From Proteles cristata cristata (lineage: Eukaryota > Chordata > Mammalia > Carnivora > Hyaenidae), in the NCBI GenBank assembly GCA_017311185.1, contig JAESUZ010001071.1:744001-808000 (forward strand): a stretch of 64,000 bases of DNA. The letters are read 5' to 3'. Positions 10,861 to 22,124 of the stretch are shown here, in pieces. Position numbers and translations under genes: made by a program. Every line of letters begins with the position of its first letter. Position 1 is the stretch's first letter. The notes under the pieces are model-generated. The model ran no database searches, was not told the DNA's origin, and worked only from the letters and a program-made list of their open reading frames with translations.

Positions 10861-11740
10861 TAATAATTGGTAAATAAATATAAAAATAACATATTTATTT
10901 AATTTCATGATTATATGAAAAGTAAGCCATCTCAAAATGGCATGAATTTAACAAATTCTTTTGCTATGGTCTCTATTAAAGACAGTAGTTATATTTTTTA
11001 AGTCACCTGTGATATTTTGCAAAGAGATCAACCTTGTGATTTATTAAATAAAATAATTATAAACAAAATATAAACTGTAAACTGGTAACTTTTACCCTCT
11101 TTGTTTCATGACTTCAGAAGAATGAGAAATTGGTCCTATATTCATTGAGAGGAAATGATTTTTTAAATAAATCTATATATAACAAGCACAATTTTTTCCA
11201 TACATTTCAGTCAGTCGAGTAAAGGTGTGTGTCTTAGAGTACTATATTTCTTATAAGGATTAGTTTTTTCCACAGAGAAAATCAGACCAGAAGTACTAAG
11301 AAGTCTAATTAGTTAGTCTCCATCATCAGAGAATTTTACCCAAGTACACTGGGGACTGATAGGAGAAATACCCTTCAAAAATAACCTGGGAGTATAGTAA
11401 CCAGTTTATAGGCAATAGCTTATGGAGAACAAATATTGGATAGAGATTCTACAGGGGAAATTTAGGAAAGCTCGATGTAATTGTCCTCTTCTGAATTTTC
11501 CTAGTATGCTGACCTTAGGGTAAAAGTCTCCTCAACACCTTCTACCTCCTCTCCTACTCCAAGTGACTAGTTTATCTCAATCCATTTGAGCTGATTTTTT
11601 CAAGTTCATTTCCAGAGAAAAGAATCAAATGACTTCCCCACAGCTCAGTCGGAGAACCACTGTGGTAGAGAAGACATTGATATACGGTTTTCTGGGAAAT
11701 GGAATCTTTGAAATGGAAAATGATAGAAGAGGTAAAAAAA

Positions 11741-11755
11741 CAACAACAACAACAA
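11741..11755 (+). repeat. (CAA)5 simple repeat
   Basis: Five CAA units following an A-run. Confidence 0.8.
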
Positions 11756-12631
11756 AAGCTAAATAGTACCCACATAGGATGTCTACTAAAAAGAGTTTTA
11801 TCTTTAGCCAAAGGGTTGATCATGATTTGAGCTTCATCTGTTACAATAGCTACCTCAAGAGAAATAAAAATATATATGGAGTAGAATTATTTTCCTCTAC
11901 CTTCTATTTGCACAGCAAAAACTTATGGAGCCCTCAGTAGAAAGTGAACTTCAGTATCAATCACTGTAACTACTAGCTGTAACCTAAATTCTACTCAAAT
12001 TAATTAGTCTTAAAACATTAAATATGACCAAATTTATTTGGAATTGTTTCCTGAGGGAATAAAAGCCTGCAGATTTATCCGCTTCAAGGGTAGAGAGAGA
12101 CATTTGGCAGAAATTGTCAAATGACAATTATCTTGAACAATATTGCAGCCGTTTCTCATCCTGTAGGGTCAAAGTTACAGGCAAACTATGAAAAGTTTAA
12201 AATCATTTTTAAGTTTCTCTTTCAGCAACTGAAAGGCAAGTAATAAGATCACCCTTGGTGACAAAACCAAAACCACAGCCTCATCCAACACTTGCTTCTG
12301 TCCTGTTTAACCCACAATATTAAAGGGAGGAGAGCTGCTAACTTTAGAACTACAACATAACGGCCGTTCATTAGATCCTGGAAATACGACTGGGCTTTCT
12401 GTCAAGGTGGGTCAGCTAGATCATAAAAGATACTGACAGATGTGTCAGTCAAGTGAAATTGCAAAGATGAGTTCTAATTCCTTCTTCCACCCGAAGACCT
12501 CTTTTAGTATTAAGGTCACTGAGCTGTGCTATCTCTGGACAAGAATTACCGGGTTTATTCTGTCTCCTCACTTCTCACCCCCCGAAAAGTTTTGGCTTTA
12601 TAACATGTGATGCTAATGTTGTCTTTTTTAG

Positions 12632-12688
12632 GTTTGCACTCTGCGGAAACTGGACTTAAAGCTCAATGGATTTATGATAGCACTATGA
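12632..12688 (+). other. Exon-like segment with strong acceptor, hypothetical
   Basis: TGCTAAT (branch-point-like) is followed by GTTGTCTTTTTTAG ending at 12631. The next 18 codons are open before TGA at 12686-12688 and translate as VCTLRKLDLKLNGFMIAL. This could be a terminal coding exon or a non-coding RNA exon. I do not recognise the peptide and see no AATAAA close downstream. Chance occurrence is quite possible. Confidence 0.15.
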
Positions 12689-12772
12689 TGCTAAGAAGAA
12701 ACACATACGTTTAATATATCAGCAGAAGGCTAGTTTGTTCATTTTAAAGAAGATTGTAGGGAAAATTCAAAC

Positions 12773-12811
12773 ATCACACACACAGACATGCATACATATG
12801 TGTACACACAA
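12773..12811 (+). repeat. CA/TG-rich imperfect simple repeat
   Basis: CACACACACAGACATGCATACATATGTGTACACACA-like alternation with interruptions. Confidence 0.75.
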
Positions 12812-13162
12812 ACAGCCCATGTGCTTGTCAGCAATTCTGCATCGTGTCTGTTCTTCCATAGAACAAATGGCTAATTTGCCCATCATGTTTCTCTGTCAGA
12901 CTTTTGTCAGAATGAAGAATATCACAACAGGGTATGACTGATTGTCCCCTGAAGTACAGTTGTACTTGGGAAAGTAACTTGAATAGTTAAATTCTCTCCC
13001 AACATGTTTTATTAAGTTGATGTTTGTGGTTATATCTGAACAGGGTAATGACATAAGCTATTTGCGCTGTTCTCTGAGAAGAGATATTGATTTGTCCCTG
13101 AGTCTTTATTGATGATGTTTGCAATGATTTTTGATGGTAGACTTTTGCTTCCTGATACTCTT

Positions 13163-13332
13163 TTTTAATGTTTATTTTTGGGAGGGAGCAAGCACATAAG
13201 CAAGGAGGGGCAGAAAGAGAGAGAGAATCCCAGGCAGGCTCCAAGCTGTCAGCACAGAATCTGACATGGAGCTGAACTCATTAAACATCAGATCATGACT
13301 TGAGGCAAAATCAAGTCAGCCTCCCAGCTTTT
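13163..13332 (-). mobile_element. Older carnivore SINE with TSD
   Basis: Antisense: TTTTTAATGTTTATTTTTGGGAG tail side, GAGGGGCAGAAAGAGAGAG, CAAGCTGTCAGCACAG, GATCATGACTTGAG, then a decayed head. The direct repeat TGATACTCTT at 13153-13162 and 13333-13342 is the TSD. The head lacks a clear GGCGCCC end. Confidence 0.85.
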
Positions 13333-13958
13333 TGATACTCTTAATTTGTGTTTAATTTTGAATAGTCTACTAGATTCATTTATTTTTTTGATTCATATTG
13401 CTTTCATATTCTCATCATGATTGAATTCATTTCATGATTTGCAAATTAGGCAATGAAAAGTTAGTTTTACTTAGAAAGAAAAGTTATTTATTTAACTCAA
13501 TTATAAATTTTATATTAATTATTTCCATCACTATATGTATAGTTAACAATTCTCTGTTCAAGAAATATAAGCACTCTTTTGTCGAAGGTGTTCACATGAA
13601 AATGAGCATTACGCTTTCATAGCAAAGTAGACATACTCTAAGTTACATGTGTGTAGGATCAGACAGGAAGTCATCTCAAGCAATAGAGAATGTTCACCCA
13701 AGGGTAACACCTTTGGACTCTAATTATATCCCTTATAGGAGCTGATATAAATATACATATACTATTTTTTGTTAAGGTCCATAGATTCTATTAAAGTGTT
13801 TCAATTTAATGGAATTTAGAAACATTCAGATTACAGTTTAAGCTTTATATGTTGAAAACATATTTGTAAGACAAATTGTAACTGAGGAATCAAGGTAAGT
13901 TTCTTGTTCCAGCTTTACAGTGAACTAGCAGCAGTGTGGATTTTAGAATAGGTGTCTT
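13333..13958. other. Unassigned AT-rich sequence
   Basis: About 620 bp with no gene or repeat that I can name. Confidence 0.5.
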
Positions 13959-14186
13959 ACAAAGTATTTTCTTTTTAATTGGGAGAGTGCATATGTGCAT
14001 GTGTGCATGCATGTGCACACATGCGCACACAAGATTGCGGGAGGGGCAGAAAGAGAAGAAATCCCAAGCAGGCTCAATTTTGTCAGCACGGAGCTGGAGG
14101 AGGGACTCTATCCCACAATCCTCAGATCATGACCTGAGCCAAAATCAAGAGTTGGGCACTCAACCGACCAAGCTCCCCAGGTGCCC
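13959..14186 (-). mobile_element. Older carnivore SINE with an RY-alternating insert
   Basis: Antisense SINE with GAGGGGCAGAAAGAG, CCCAAGCAGGCTC, GTCAGCACGGAG, ATCATGACCTGAG and a head ending CCAGGTGCCC. The likely TSD GAATAGGTGTCTT / GAATAGAAGTCTT (11 of 13 match) sits at 13946-13958 and 14187-14199. Near the tail the usual GA-rich tract is replaced by a 45-bp alternating purine-pyrimidine run. Confidence 0.85.
13987..14031 (+). repeat. 45-bp perfect purine/pyrimidine alternation (Z-DNA-prone)
   Basis: From GTGCATATG to GCGCACACA every step alternates purine and pyrimidine, mainly as GT, GC and AT. It is partly palindromic (GTGTGCATGCATGTGCACAC). Such tracts favour left-handed DNA under supercoiling. 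Confidence 0.9.
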
Positions 14187-15177
14187 GAATAGAAGTCTTT
14201 TTTTCCCATCACAAATAAATATTGTTAAATTGTGTTTTTATTGTTTTACTGTTTAATTGTGTTAACTTGTGTTATTCTATGTAAACAAAGATAAAATGAA
14301 ATGATGTCTTCACCACTTATTAGACACCATTAATTAGACCCCACTATTAGACACCATTCAACACCATTTATTAGACACCATTTTAATGGTGTTTAATACC
14401 CTCAGGATCCAGTTCTGTGTTTTTGATAGGGTAGATATGTTAAAACACCAAATATGAATGACTAGCTTAATGAATTAAGTAAGGCTCTGCATTCTATCAG
14501 TGTATTGAAACAATTCTGTTTAAAGTAGCAACTAAGTAAGAGTGTTTTTTTATGTCTAACAACATAAATATTGAAAAACACTGGATTCTTGAGCATAAAG
14601 CTAGCATTGTTTGGGTAAGTTTATACACACAACAACAATAACTGAAAGAAACTATTCCTTTCCAAAATTTTTCTGTGCTAAAATAATTAAAAATAAAAAT
14701 AAATTACCTGACATATTACATTTGAGAGAATTTGAAATGCTGAGTATCATTGGGTTATGTGAAATTGAATATATTTTAATTTGTCTATCAAATGATGATT
14801 TCCTCTGATTGAGTAGAGTGGACAATAAGTGTTGAGTGCCTTTCTGCAAAGTGCTTGCAGATTACAAGTGAAATATGTGGAATTAAGAATGGTAACCCAC
14901 TTGAACTGAAGACTGATCTAATTTATGAGACACCTTACCACAAACTGCAGTACAAACAGGAATTACATTAAATTTGAGAACTCTGACCCAGCTCCATAAA
15001 GTGATTTTGAACAGTTTTAGATTTGACTCTAAGCTGTTAATTGAGTTACACAATGAGGAATACAACCTTTCAGATGTAGAACTCCACTTTTAGGTGCTCT
15101 TTAAGTTTACTTGGCTGCCTTTTCAAAAGTAGCAGTTTTCCTGGACTCCTTCCTTCCTTCCTGGACTCAGGAAGACC
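14187..15177. other. Unassigned sequence with a repeat/hairpin cluster
   Basis: About 990 bp with no gene. The only structure I see is the TATTAGACACCATT cluster at 14318-14398. Confidence 0.5.
14318..14398 (+). repeat. Three copies of a 14-mer plus an inverted copy
   Basis: TATTAGACACCATT occurs at 14318-14331, 14345-14358 and 14369-14382. The near-perfect inverted copy AATGGTGTTTAATA follows at 14385-14398. The last direct copy and the inverted copy form a hairpin with 13 of 14 pairs and a 2-base loop. Direct-copy spacings are 27 and 24 bp. Confidence 0.9.
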
Positions 15178-15387
15178 AGGAATGCCTGAATGGCTTAGTC
15201 TGTTAAGTGTCTGGCTTTTGACTTTGGCTCTGGTCATGATCTCATGGATCCTGAGTTCAAGCCCTGCATCAGGCTCCATGCTGACAGTGTGGAGCCTGCT
15301 TGGGATTCTGTTTCTCCCTCTCCCTCTCTCTTCCCCTCCCCCGAATTGTGCTTTATCTTTCAAAATAAATAAACTTAAAAAAAAAAG
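15178..15387 (+). mobile_element. Carnivore tRNA-derived SINE
   Basis: GGAATGCCTGAATGGCTTAGTCTG head, GGTCATGATCTCATGGATCCTGAG box, CAGGCTCCATGCTGACAGTGTGGAGCC centre, CT block and AAAATAAATAAAC tail. Older, substituted copy. No clear TSD. Confidence 0.9.
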
Positions 15388-15648
15388 ATGGCCAAGATAC
15401 TACTTTAAAATTAACTATTTTTTATAATAAATGTGCAGTTTAGATAAAACATTTTGTATAAATAGTCCCTAAATATATGCCAAAATACATGATAAATAAT
15501 TTATACTCCCTCAAGTAGTAAATCTCTAATAGGTAGGAAACATTTCACAAATGTTTACAACACTGCACGTATTTACTGGAAAAAAAAGAGAACAGGAATT
15601 TATTATTCTCTTTCACACCTTCTCTTCCCTTCCCTCTCTAAATATAAT
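15388..15648. other. Unassigned AT-rich sequence
   Basis: About 260 bp with no feature that I can identify. Confidence 0.5.
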
Positions 15649-15649
15649 T

Positions 15650-15689
<40 letters not shown>

Positions 15690-15720
15690 CAGAGAGAGAC
15701 AGAGAGAGAGACAGAGAGAC

Positions 15721-15751
<31 letters not shown>

Positions 15752-15760
15752 AAGCGAGAG
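15649..15760 (+). repeat. Compound microsatellite (TG)13 then (AG)n with AC interruptions
   Basis: (TG)13 at 15649-15674 runs directly into a GA tract to about 15760. AC dinucleotides interrupt the GA tract at irregular intervals. Open frames across it in several registers are low-complexity artefacts. Confidence 0.95.
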
Positions 15761-18700
15761 AATGAATTTATATACTGTCTTTGACTTTCTTTGCTTGGTA
15801 TTTTCATATTCTATAAGATTTTCATTCAAATGATACAACGATAATCAACAGAGACCCAGAGCCACCATCTTTTTAGCTTTCTTCATATGAAAGTTTTTCA
15901 AGGTCAAAGAATAAGTGATTTATCTGGGATTTTAACTTAACTTTTAATTTTAGTTTAAAGTGAACCTTTACTCCTAGTTTCCTCCTGAATATTAGTCAAT
16001 TCTACCCTTTCTGTTTGATGTCTTCTTCTCAATAAAGACTGATATGGATCAGATGTAATGAAAGCATTAGCTCTTATATTCTTTTATTTCTCATCTTAAG
16101 CCATCTTGCTGAATTCCCCATGTGCCTCCTTGTTTGTTGAGTAACTCTCAGATCATATATTCTGAATTTCATACATCCTCTCTATGTTATTCTACACATA
16201 TTCTGTTTCTTCTGGACTTAGTTTTATTACTAGATCCTCACCAGATCATAACCTTTGATGTTAATCATTAAATTTATCCTGCTACTTTCTAAAGCAACCT
16301 AATTTCACACTGTTATTCATGTAGACTAACTTCCCCACCTCAGAGTAACACTGTAAATTATTATTTTATTTCTATTTTTTGTTTCTTTCTTGAATGCTCA
16401 TAGAAATCTAAGAAACACTCAAAATTAGAGAATGCTTTCAAGGAAAATTATTTGAGATATGAAACTTTAAAAAACACTCTTTTTATGAGAGCATGATGCT
16501 ATATATAATTAGAAAAAAATTATAGCCAATAAGAGAAAAAAAGTTCGGTGTGTGGCAAGAAATAATAGTGTAGCTTTTAGAGAAAGGAAGGGAAATGATC
16601 AGATATCCCTAGTTTCAAGCATCATTTTTCCCCCTAAAGGGCAGTAACCTGAGACCTGTGTAATTAGGGTGATGTAGCTTCATAAGTGGACCTTAGCCCA
16701 ACTTGTTACTCTGACACAAAGCATCGTGGTCAAACAAAGGTGACACAGCCTTGTGGGTAGGAAAACTAGATTGAGACCAATCATAGATCAGTTCCTTTCA
16801 TAGAACTGCTATCAATAAAGAATGACTTTTGCCCCACATTTCCATTTCTAGTCTCTCAAATTAATCTGCATTTCTGGAGCCATATTCTAGACTACGATGG
16901 CAGAATTCAAATTGCTAGAGATGATACTTGTCACAAAAAGACCAAAAAAAAAAAAATGGCTTGAGGATATACCTGGATTATTCACAGGACCTATAATAGA
17001 AACTCTTCATCTTGAGAAGGATGAATACTATTTGAAATATTCCCATAAATTTCATGGAGAATTGAGGCAGGTGATAGAAATAACCTTAGAATGGTCATGA
17101 TTGAAAATGAGGTTTTCTTATTATCACTGTCCTCCATTTTCATTACTTCTCCTCATAAAGTGAGTTTCATTCTTTTCATGCTTTGCAGATAATAAGAAGG
17201 CAGAACATGTTCAAGTTGTGTCTACTAATAAAGCAAAGAGCAAGATCTGTGGTAAGGAAGAGGCCCATCCTCCAAAGTTTATTCAAATATTGGTCTTTGT
17301 AAAGCCACAGAAAGACCAATGTCAAGTATGAAAGAGATATTTTTGGAATCAGAACAGGTCAGTCTATTTGTCAAGCCATAATTACCAAACAGTAATTGAC
17401 CTTTAAACATTGTGTAGCTTTGATTTGAACTACTAACATAGGATGAAACCATTGAATATCAATGTCAATCTTATTTTCTCAGAAGCCTCCTTATTTCCTG
17501 CATTAATAAAAACCTAGTATAACTTCATAGTATCTCTATCAGCAACCTGCCATTGTTGTGCACCCTATTTTATATCTGAAAAGACTCTGTTAATAAATAA
17601 TAATCATGAAATGCCATCCTGGAAAGAAGGTCAGCTCCCCAGTGGAAATAATTTCACATGCTGGCCTAGCGGTGGTTATGCTTCTTCATTCTCAGAATCA
17701 TTATCATCAGATGACTTAACAGCTGCAATGAGGTAAATGATTTTTCTTCAAAGTACCTGGTGAATTTTGTGTTCTGCTTTGTTCAGGAAGGTAGGTGGAA
17801 GGCATAATTTGTGGCAAAAAAAAAATTCTCTAGAATTAAGGTGTATAGAAAACAATTTAGATGTTACAATTTTGACATGAACTGAAAGGTACAAATAAAT
17901 TGCTTGAAAATAAACACAATTGCAATAAGATTCTTTGACTGGAAAGATTATGGGTGAGGAGTGAAAGGTAAGGAGAATTAGCCAACCATTTTAGATGGTT
18001 AGAGAGAAAAGAAAATCAAAAAGACACATCTGCTTTAATAAATGATAGCAGGCTCTAGCTCTCATGATGACCTTTTCATTCCATAATCAAAATGAGATAT
18101 TTTGATGGCCTTCATGCATGTTTCAGATGGATATTGTCAGAGTGAACATTCAGCCCATATTTTTGTAGTCATATTTCAAACATTAAAAAAAATACACAAT
18201 AAAACAGAAAACAAAATAATACTATGTTTTTAACTTAAATACTTTCCACAGTCTCAGTTTCCTAAAATCAAATGACAAAGATACAATGAAAAGCAAATGG
18301 CTGACCATTGGGTATATTGGTTTAGGAAAGAATTAATTATGTAAAGTTTGATTTATGTGCTAATGACCCCCAGTGTTTCTCTTCTACTAGAATAAAATAT
18401 GGGTGCATGTTGACATTGACATAAGAGGTACTCAACAAGTATTACTTTATATTCTTATAGATATTTCTTAACTGTGTATCAATATGTATCGCTTTCAACA
18501 AATCATTGTAAAAATTGTGCCTTAAAACATTTGTTTTTGTTTGTATGTCTTTGGGTAAGTAAAGTCTTTCTGCTGATCTGGGTCAGGATTGGCTGCTCTC
18601 GATTGGGTTTGTTCACCTTCTGAAGGTCAGCTTGGCAGCAGCTTGCTGGACAAGGATAACCTTACTAACATACCTGGGAAGTGATGGTCAAAGAAAATGA

Positions 18701-19434
18701 TGGGGTACATAGGCAGTATGTTTCTCATTGTACAGCAAGCTTGCCCCAATTTGTTTAGGCTTGGATCCAGGAGACAAAGAAGGAAAGCGTGTAACCATTT
18801 GAGACCCAGGCTTGGAATTGACAAGGTATCACTTCTGCATTATGCTATTGGCCAATGGTGAAGAATTAGGACAGAATTTTTATATAGGCAAAATGAATTT
18901 GTGACTGGTAAATATGAGGCAATGTTGATATTCCTATCAAAAAGTAAGGTTATCTGCTCTTACTCAGGGATGGCTTATGTAACCATAATTATTTTTCCTG
19001 CATGAATTTGGCCAGAGCACTAGAACCAGATGGGATTTTGGGAAACTAGCAGATGAAACGATTTGAACTAGCACTGCTGGAATTATTGCTTCTAGACAAG
19101 AGCTACACAGAATTTCTGACCAAATATAAAATGGTCCTCTGACATTTTCATAAAAAGGACTAGCATTATTTGAAATATTCTTGCAATCTCTACATAGAAG
19201 ATTTTATCTTTTGCCAAATGTGCCCCAGCTGCTTCATTTGGATGCTGAGCCTAGCTTTCTTGTTCACATCCCTGATCAATTTAAAATTTGTTATACACAA
19301 TTAGGATATAAGAATCTCAACCATCCAAATTTTTCTCTAGACAATTGTATAGAAAAATACATGGAAATATCTACATAAAATTGCCATGCCAAAATAAAAT
19401 TAAAACTATATTCTCTCCATGAGGGGTGTAGTAG
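15761..19434. other. Longest recognisably repeat-free stretch
   Basis: About 3.7 kb in which I recognise no SINE, L1 or LTR. It includes short open frames (for example 16897-17100, 67 codons) with no domain and no splice context that I would trust. This is unusual next to the repeat density elsewhere. A diffuse MIR-like trace near 17570-17600 is too weak to annotate. Confidence 0.5.
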
Positions 19435-19733
19435 GTTGAATAGTGTCCCCCCCCGTCCCCACCCCCGGTTCATGTTCACCTGGAACCACAGAATGTGACC
19501 TTATGTGGAATGGTGTCCTTATAGATGTAATTGGTTAAGATGAGGTTATAGTGAATTAGGGTGGGCCCAATACTCTAAAACTGGTTTCCTAGAGCATTTA
19601 GAGGGATTATGATTCAGCTAATACCTACCTCAACTTTAGATTTCTAGACTCCATAACTATGAGATAATAAATGTCTATGGTTTTAACTCACCAAGCATGT
19701 GGTAACTTGTTATGGCAGCCTTGATAACCTAAC
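19435..19733 (-). mobile_element. MLT1-like LTR (ERVL-MaLR), internally deleted
   Basis: The + strand starts GTAGGTTGAATAGTGTCCCC, continues AATGTGACCTTATGTGG, GATGTAATTGGTTAAGATGAGG and TAGGGTGGGCCC, and ends ATAATAAATGTCTATGG ... AACCTAACACA. This is the reverse complement of an MLT1-type LTR. The middle of the usual LTR is missing. It is a solo LTR with no internal retroviral genes alongside. Confidence 0.72.
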
Positions 19734-19804
19734 ACAAGGAAGGGACAGTAACTAATAATTATGCTCAAACTTCCTTTCCATTAGCTTTATATCTCAGATT
19801 TTTA
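19734..19804. other. Short unassigned spacer
   Basis: About 70 bp with no feature. Confidence 0.5.
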
Positions 19805-20705
19805 AAGAATATATGTATGTTTTATTGAGATATAATTTATATACAGAAACAATTACTCTTCTTAGGGTACAGTAGTGTTATATCCTACAGTCCTGTATTC
19901 ACCATAAAATCAAGATATAGGACTGTTCCATCATCCAAACTTATTCTCTTATTCTCCTTTGGACTCATTCTCTCCAACCATCACTAAACACTAGCGATCA
20001 CTAATTTATTTTCTGTTCTAATGTCATATGAAGAGAAGCATATAAAATGTATGCCTCTGGCTTTCGCTCAGTACATTGCCTTTCAAATTCCTCCATTTTG
20101 TTGTGTATATCGACAATTCATTCATTTTTTACTACTGCATAATATTCCACCACATAGATATAAAACAGTTTGTCTATTCACAGGCTGAAGAATGTTCATT
20201 TTGTTTCTAGCTTGGTGAAATTATAAATAAAGCAACCGTAAGTGCTTTTTATTCAGGCTTATGTGAACATAGTTTTAACTTCCCTTGAGTAAATACCCAG
20301 AACAGAGATTACTGGGTCATATGTTAAAGATTTGTTACATTTTTGAAGAAAGTACCAAAGTGTTTGTGATGTTCTTCTGTATTGTTTTACATTCCTACCT
20401 GCAATATATGAGAGTCAGGTTTTTCTCCCTTTCTTTTCCTTTTTAGATGACAGGTGATAAGAATACCTGACGTTGGTATTAATTTGCATTTATCTAATGA
20501 CTACTGATGTTGTGCCTCTTATCGTGTTTATTTGCCATCAAATTTCTTTTCCATAGAAGTGTCTATCCAAATATTTACATTTTTTAATGTTTCGAGAATT
20601 TTAAGATTTTATTTGAATCCAAACTCTTTGTCAGACAGGTTCTTTGCCAATATTTCTTCTAGTCAATGGGCTGTCTTTTCATATTCTCTTAGTAGTATCT
20701 TTTTC
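19805..20705 (-). mobile_element. Old L1, antisense (3' UTR plus end of ORF2)
   Basis: The + strand starts with TTTTATTGAGATATAATTTATA (reverse of an L1M 3' UTR). It passes through reverse-complement ORF2 text (CATAATATTCCACCACATAG, GAGTAAATACCCAGAACAG, TTTGCATTTATCTAATGAC) and ends at TTTGTCAGACAGGTTCTTTGCC. Strongly decayed, no open frame. Confidence 0.8.
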
Positions 20706-20945
20706 TTTTTAAATTGATTTACTGAAGTATAACTGATATACAATAAACCACACATATTTAAACAACTTGATAAATTTCAGGATATGTGTACATCTGTGAA
20801 ACCATAACTACTATTAAGATAATGGACTATTCATAATTCCCAAAAGTTTCCTCCTATTCAGATATTATCCTTTCCACTCCACTCCTGTCCTCAGACAACC
20901 ACTAATTAGCTTTCAGTGTAGGTTCAAGCTTCCTGATTATGTAAC
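20706..20945 (-). mobile_element. Old L1 3' UTR fragment, antisense
   Basis: A second L1 3' terminal text begins here (TTACTGAAGTATAACTGATATACAATAAACC, TGTGAAACCATAACTACTATTAAGATAATG, CCAAAAGTTTCCTCC). It belongs to a different, also old, L1 subfamily from the preceding piece. Confidence 0.7.
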
Positions 20946-21094
20946 ACTATGAAACAAAAAGATACTAGTAATCAGCTCTGATTTTACTGTTTCTTAATTC
21001 AGAGGAATGTTTACATATGCCAACGTATGTTAGGTTTAGTCAGACTTAGACACCTGTATGTTTTTGGTTTACAGTCTTATAGAAGTCATTTAAA

Positions 21095-21261
21095 CATGGA
21101 AATTGTAGCATGGGCTATGGAATTTGAACTCGTGTCACCTTCCTTTAAGTTGGTGATGTGGCCCCCAAGCAAGATACTTAACCTTCCTAAGTCTTTGTGT
21201 TTGCGTCTCAAACGGGAACAGTACCTGCTTAACAGAGGTGTTGTAAAAACTACATTGTTTG
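21095..21261 (+). mobile_element. MIR, sense
   Basis: GGGCTATGGAATTTGAACTCG, then GCAAGATACTTAACCTTCCTAAGTC, GTCTCAAACGGGAACAGTACCTGC and AGAGGTGTTGT follow the MIR core in order. Confidence 0.8.
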
Positions 21262-21450
21262 ACAACCTGATTAAAAGATACCTCATCAAAAAACAAAAAC
21301 AAGGAAAGCAGATGAAAGAGAAGCATATGGAAAGATGCTCCACATCATATGCCATTAGAGAAATGTAGATTAAAACAAAAAGATACTAATACACACCTAT
21401 TATGATGGCTCAAATCCAGAACACTGACAACACCAAATGCTGACAAGGAT

Positions 21451-21732
21451 GTGGAGCAACAGGAGTTCTCATTTACTGCTGGTGGGACGGCAGCCTGTAC
21501 AGCCACTTTAGAAGATGGTTTGGTGGTTTTTACAAAACTAAAAATGCTCTTACCATTTGATCCAGCAACCGCACTCTTTGGTATTTACCCAAAAGGGCTG
21601 AAAATATGTTCATACAAAAACCTGCATATGATATTTATAGCAGATTTTCTCATAGTTGCCAAAACTTGGAAGCAACCAAGATGTCCCTTGGTAGGTGAAT
21701 GGATCAATAACTATGGTATGGCCAGATCATGA
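21451..21732 (+). pseudogene. L1 ORF2 C-terminal relic
   Basis: A 93-codon open stretch of the ORF2 end. It retains the typical LLPFDPATALFGIYPKG segment and a W-rich end. The usual zinc-knuckle region upstream is lost. No intact ORF2, so no activity expected. Confidence 0.75.
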
Positions 21733-21900
21733 AATATTATTCAGTGCTAAAAAGAAATGAGATATCAAGCCATGAAAAAACATGGAGAAAACATAAATGC
21801 ATATTGCTAAGAGAAAGAGGCCAATCTGAAAAGGCTATATACTGTGTGATTCCAACTATACGACATTTTGGAAAAGGCAAAACTATGGAAACAATTTTTC

Positions 21901-22124
21901 TTTTCTTTTTTTTTTTTAAATGTTTTATTTATTTCTAGGAGAGAGAGAGACAGCGCGAGCAGGGGAGGGTCAGAGAGAGAGGGAAACACAGAATCCGAAA
22001 CAGGCTCCAGGCTCTGAGCTGGCAGTCAGCACAGAGCCCGACGCGGGGCTCGAACCCACAAACCGCGAGATCATGACCTACGCGAAAGTCGGACGCTTAA
22101 CCGACTAAGCCACCCACGTGCCCC
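21901..22124 (-). mobile_element. Young carnivore SINE with 15-bp TSD, inside L1
   Basis: Antisense copy with T-run, TTTCTAGGAGAGAGAGAGACAGCGCGAG, GAGCTGGCAGTCAGCAC centre (4-nt longer type), TCGAACCC B-box and GCGAAAGTCGGACGCTTAACCG. Perfect TSD TGGAAACAATTTTTC at 21886-21900 and 22125-22139. The head end is mutated (CACGTGCCCC). CpGs are well preserved. Confidence 0.96.

Larger units (their letters stand above)
10861..13162. other. Long unassigned stretch, mostly repeat-free
   Basis: About 2.3 kb with almost no recognisable transposon. The part at 12350-12700 is more GC-balanced than its surroundings and holds an exon-like acceptor (12632). A (CAA)n run lies at 11741-11755 and a CA-rich run at 12773-12811. 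No convincing gene. Confidence 0.5.

Noticed and set aside
13936..14256. 106-codon open frame on the + strand
   Set aside because: It is a translation of the antisense SINE and its alternating CA/TG tract.
15551..15838. Overlapping open frames on both strands rich in Ser/Leu or Arg/Glu
   Set aside because: They are translations of the (TG)n-(AG)n microsatellite.
16897..17100. 67-codon open frame on the + strand, possible small protein
   Set aside because: It has no recognisable domain or splice context, and its length is expected by chance.
17565..17640. MIR-like trace
   Set aside because: Only a few short words match. Too weak to annotate by eye.
19435..19733. Endogenous retrovirus with genes
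   Set aside because: Only an LTR-like sequence with an internal deletion is present. No gag, pol or env-like sequence was seen on either side.
21027..21368. 113-codon open frame on the + strand and its antisense partners
   Set aside because: It spans a MIR and the start of an old L1, with no domain and no splice context.
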